Assembly (NCBI GenBank): GCA_003216615.1
Contig: QCIP01000004.1
Coordinates: 1 to 64,000, forward strand
Length of the DNA stretch: 64,000 bases
DNA from: Prochlorococcus sp. AG-402-M15
GTDB lineage: Bacteria > Cyanobacteriota > Cyanobacteriia > PCC-6307 > Cyanobiaceae
Direction of reading: 5' to 3'
A model generated the notes under the pieces. The model ran no database searches and was not told where the DNA came from. It saw nothing but the letters and a program-made list of their open reading frames with translations. Position 1 is the first letter of the stretch, and every line of letters begins with the position of its first letter. Below are positions 63,781-64,000 of this stretch, one piece after another. Made by a program: the position numbers and the translations under genes.

Positions 63781-64000
63781 TTAATCTTGGATATATGGTA
63801 ATTTTTTGTATAAACATTCTTCTGCTTTTTGTAGTTCCCGGCCTAAATATAGAGCATGATCGAATCTGGTTATTAAGTCATTTCTTTCTTCAGTTATCAA
63901 TATTCCAAGTTGTTTTGCACTAATACCTTCAAAAACTTCATTACTAACTCTTTTATTTTGAGAGTCGCATTTAATTGGTTCATTTGTTTCTGGGTCAAGC
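63781..64000 (-). CDS. DUF4346 protein, 3' end only
   Basis: The last 72 residues are visible (frame open to the window edge). They end with GISAKQLGILITEERNDLITR, then FDHALYLGRELQKAEECLYKKLPYIQD and a stop. The HALYLGRELQKAE stretch matches the ending of the cyanobacterial DUF4346 proteins, which carry an upstream pterin-binding-like (dihydropteroate synthase-like) domain that lies beyond this window. The function is not established. Confidence 0.65.
   Translation of the reverse strand, partial: LDPETNEPIKCDSQNKRVSNEVFEGISAKQLGILITEERNDLITRFDHALYLGRELQKAEECLYKKLPYIQD

Overview
The window is AT-rich, tightly packed and strongly reminiscent of a high-light-adapted Prochlorococcus. The pointers are a circularly permuted tmRNA whose tag reads ANKIVSFSRQTAPVAA, a long-form PsbX, two high-light-inducible proteins, a Ycf66-family protein, cyanobacterial sufBCDS, very short or overlapping gene borders, many TTG/GTG starts and almost no mobile DNA. 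The exact strain cannot be told from the sequence alone.

Layout. 1-9.75 kb is housekeeping: alaS (5' end outside the window), speA, ndk, a ThiO-like oxidase, gatB, coaE and argJ. 9.75-11.4 kb is the only accessory-looking stretch. It holds a DUF805 membrane protein framed by short repeats, a degenerate second copy of the last codons of argJ, and an orphan ParA-like ATPase whose 3' end overlaps a small membrane-protein gene. 11.4-15.8 kb has an aldo/keto reductase, a 45-aa ORF, ssrA, an RNA methyltransferase and small membrane proteins. 15.9-25 kb has smc, a PRC-barrel protein, an LpxB-like glycosyltransferase, tRNA-Leu(AAG), accC, a YggT protein, psbX and a ycf66-like gene. 25-31 kb has an hli gene behind an SbmA/BacA-type ABC transporter, HIT, def and an S9 peptidase. 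31-37.5 kb has the sufBCDS iron-sulfur operon, a divergent 117-aa protein and a DUF4912 protein. 37.5-43 kb has pgm, a RarA/MgsA ATPase, a Sfp-type phosphopantetheinyl transferase, bcp, coaX and cysH. 43-48.3 kb is a + strand run of ndh-2, a DASS-type transporter, ktrB and ktrA. 48.3-54 kb is rich in small proteins (a ribbon-helix-helix-like regulator, a Nif11-like peptide, a four-cysteine miniprotein, a second HLIP) together with an ABC-F ATPase and a DegP-type protease. 54-64 kb has BrkB/YihY, an IMPase-family phosphatase, TolC, the PDZ/radical-SAM-type TIGR03279 protein, a DUF3120 protein, nadB, a VKOR-thioredoxin fusion, rimO, a likely petL, and the 3' end of a DUF4346 protein.

Functionally the window mixes translation and ribosome maintenance (alaS, gatB, def, rimO, ssrA, ABC-F), cofactor supply (coaE, coaX, nadB, ThiO-like, Sfp), photosynthetic small subunits (psbX, petL, hli), Fe-S assembly, sulfur reduction and ion homeostasis. 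Most genes are ordinary for the genus. The least ordinary observations are the argJ-end duplication with its flanking repeats, several untracked miniproteins, and palindromes in divergent promoters. I found no CRISPR array, insertion sequence, integrase or obvious novel defence system.
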